Positions 12,687 through 13,105 of a stretch of 13,105 nucleotides of DNA are shown here, piece after piece. The DNA comes from Actinomycetota bacterium (lineage in GTDB: Bacteria; Actinomycetota; Thermoleophilia; Gaiellales; Gaiellaceae). How positions within the stretch are numbered: position 1 is the stretch's first letter; each line of letters begins with the position of its first letter. The notes below the pieces were generated by a model. That model was given only the letters and a program-made list of their open reading frames with translations, ran no database searches and was not told where the DNA came from. Location: positions 1 to 13,105 of the forward strand of contig VAXK01000303.1 in NCBI GenBank assembly GCA_005885565.1, in the 5' to 3' direction. The position numbers and the translations under genes were made by a program.

Positions 12687-13045
12687 CCCGTCTCGACCAG
12701 ACGATCGACCGCGCGGCGGACAAGCTCCAGGAGCTCGCCGACAAGGCGGCGGGCCAAAACGGCCTGAAGGGCAAGCTCGCGGAGCCGCTCGCCGAGGACG
12801 CGGCGTTCCTGCGCAAGCTCAAGCCGAGCCTCGTCGCCGCACGCGCCCGCGGCGAGGCGCCGACCGACGACCAGCCGGGCCCCGCCACGGTCACGCCCGT
12901 CACGCCCGTCACGCCTGAACCGAAACCGAGGCGCAAGCGGAACGGCGGCCCGAACCCGTGGCTCGTCGCGGCGGGCGCCCTCGTGGCCGGCGTCGCGCTC
13001 GCCAAGCTGATCGACTGGAGGGGCCATGCCCACCCACGGGACTGA
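12683..13045 (+). CDS. Coiled-coil protein with C-terminal membrane span
   Basis: The 120-residue product begins with a charged helical region that could form a coiled coil (RLDQTIDRAADKLQELADKA and following), continues with a short Pro-rich linker holding three PVT units, then a basic stretch (KPRRKRNGG) and one membrane span (NPWLVAAGALVAGVALAKLI, about 91-110) near the C-terminus. This layout, with the soluble helices in the cytoplasm, is like that of small actinobacterial proteins of the DUF3618 type, but the sequence is not a clear match. GTG at 12683 overlaps the upstream TGA by four bases (GTGA), and the end overlaps the next gene by 20 bases. Function is unknown; it is likely part of an envelope-associated set. 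Confidence 0.72.
   Translation: MTRLDQTIDRAADKLQELADKAAGQNGLKGKLAEPLAEDAAFLRKLKPSLVAARARGEAPTDDQPGPATVTPVTPVTPEPKPRRKRNGGPNPWLVAAGALVAGVALAKLIDWRGHAHPRD
12890..12916 (+). repeat. Three tandem 9-base units (GTCACGCCC)
   Basis: Two exact copies of GTCACGCCC and a third ending in T encode the Val-Thr-Pro triplets of the linker in the coiled-coil membrane protein. A short tandem repeat prone to length change without loss of frame. Confidence 0.9.
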
Positions 13046-13105
13046 CACCAACGGCGGTCTCGGCAGCGCGGCGAAGCAGGTCGCCGAGCACGCGAGCGCG
13101 CTCGC
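13026..13105 (+). CDS. Holin-like (DUF1469/Phage_holin_3_6) membrane protein, N-terminus only
   Basis: The ATG at 13026 opens a frame that runs off the right edge; 26 residues are visible. After a Gly/Ser-rich lead comes GSAAKQVAEHASALA, which is the usual start of the helical region of the actinobacterial 'holin superfamily III' proteins (two-span membrane proteins, not lysis proteins as far as is known). It overlaps the coiled-coil gene by 20 bases, consistent with one transcript for the three small genes. The name rests on the short visible segment and its neighbours, so the rest could differ. Confidence 0.55.
   Translation, partial: MPTHGTDTNGGLGSAAKQVAEHASAL

Noticed and set aside
12545..13051. 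Minus-strand frame opposite the small membrane genes
   Set aside because: The plus-strand genes have overlapping start/stop signals, a coiled coil and membrane spans; the minus frame shows none of these.

Overview
The window is very G+C-rich and almost fully coding, with no gene-free stretch over about 60 bases. Long ORFs on the opposite strand are frame shadows. GTG and TTG starts are common, and neighbouring genes often overlap by 4 to 11 bases. An argR-type repressor, cytoplasmic 'holin-like' small membrane genes and membrane-tethered ECF sigma factors together suggest a high-GC actinobacterium, perhaps of the Thermoleophilia (Solirubrobacterales/Gaiellales). This placement is an inference from gene style, not from a marker gene.

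Layout. All genes from 11060 down to base 1 are on the minus strand. A 2-oxoacid dehydrogenase operon comes first: E1 alpha, E1 beta, E2, then a small exported protein, a VOC protein and a GNAT acetyltransferase, then E3 (lpdA). The sequence of E1 resembles the pyruvate/acetoin type more than the branched-chain type. Next come two paralogous ECF sigma factor genes in tandem (4051-5325 and 2782-4002). Each encodes a sigma domain fused to a membrane span and a long exported tail. Only the second in transcription order keeps a zinc-binding anti-sigma domain. After these lie a 73-residue membrane protein, a histidinol-phosphate-type aminotransferase, an MFS exporter and the start of meaB.

To the right, a 38-bp divergent promoter region separates E1 alpha from two plus-strand genes: a protein made of two copies of one unknown domain, and a PRC-barrel-like protein. 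The PRC gene converges on argR, and their stop codons share bases. argR has an ARG box next to its own start. Divergent from argR, three overlapping small genes (DUF4235-like, a coiled-coil/membrane protein, and a holin-like DUF1469-type protein cut by the window edge) run rightwards.

The most interesting items are the pair of membrane-tethered sigma factors, with a shared promoter-like motif and a ten-unit His-Pro-x repeat in one tail; a 27-bp palindrome inside the E2 gene; repeated TAnnnT-N6-start arrangements that suggest leaderless transcription; and the internally duplicated unknown protein.
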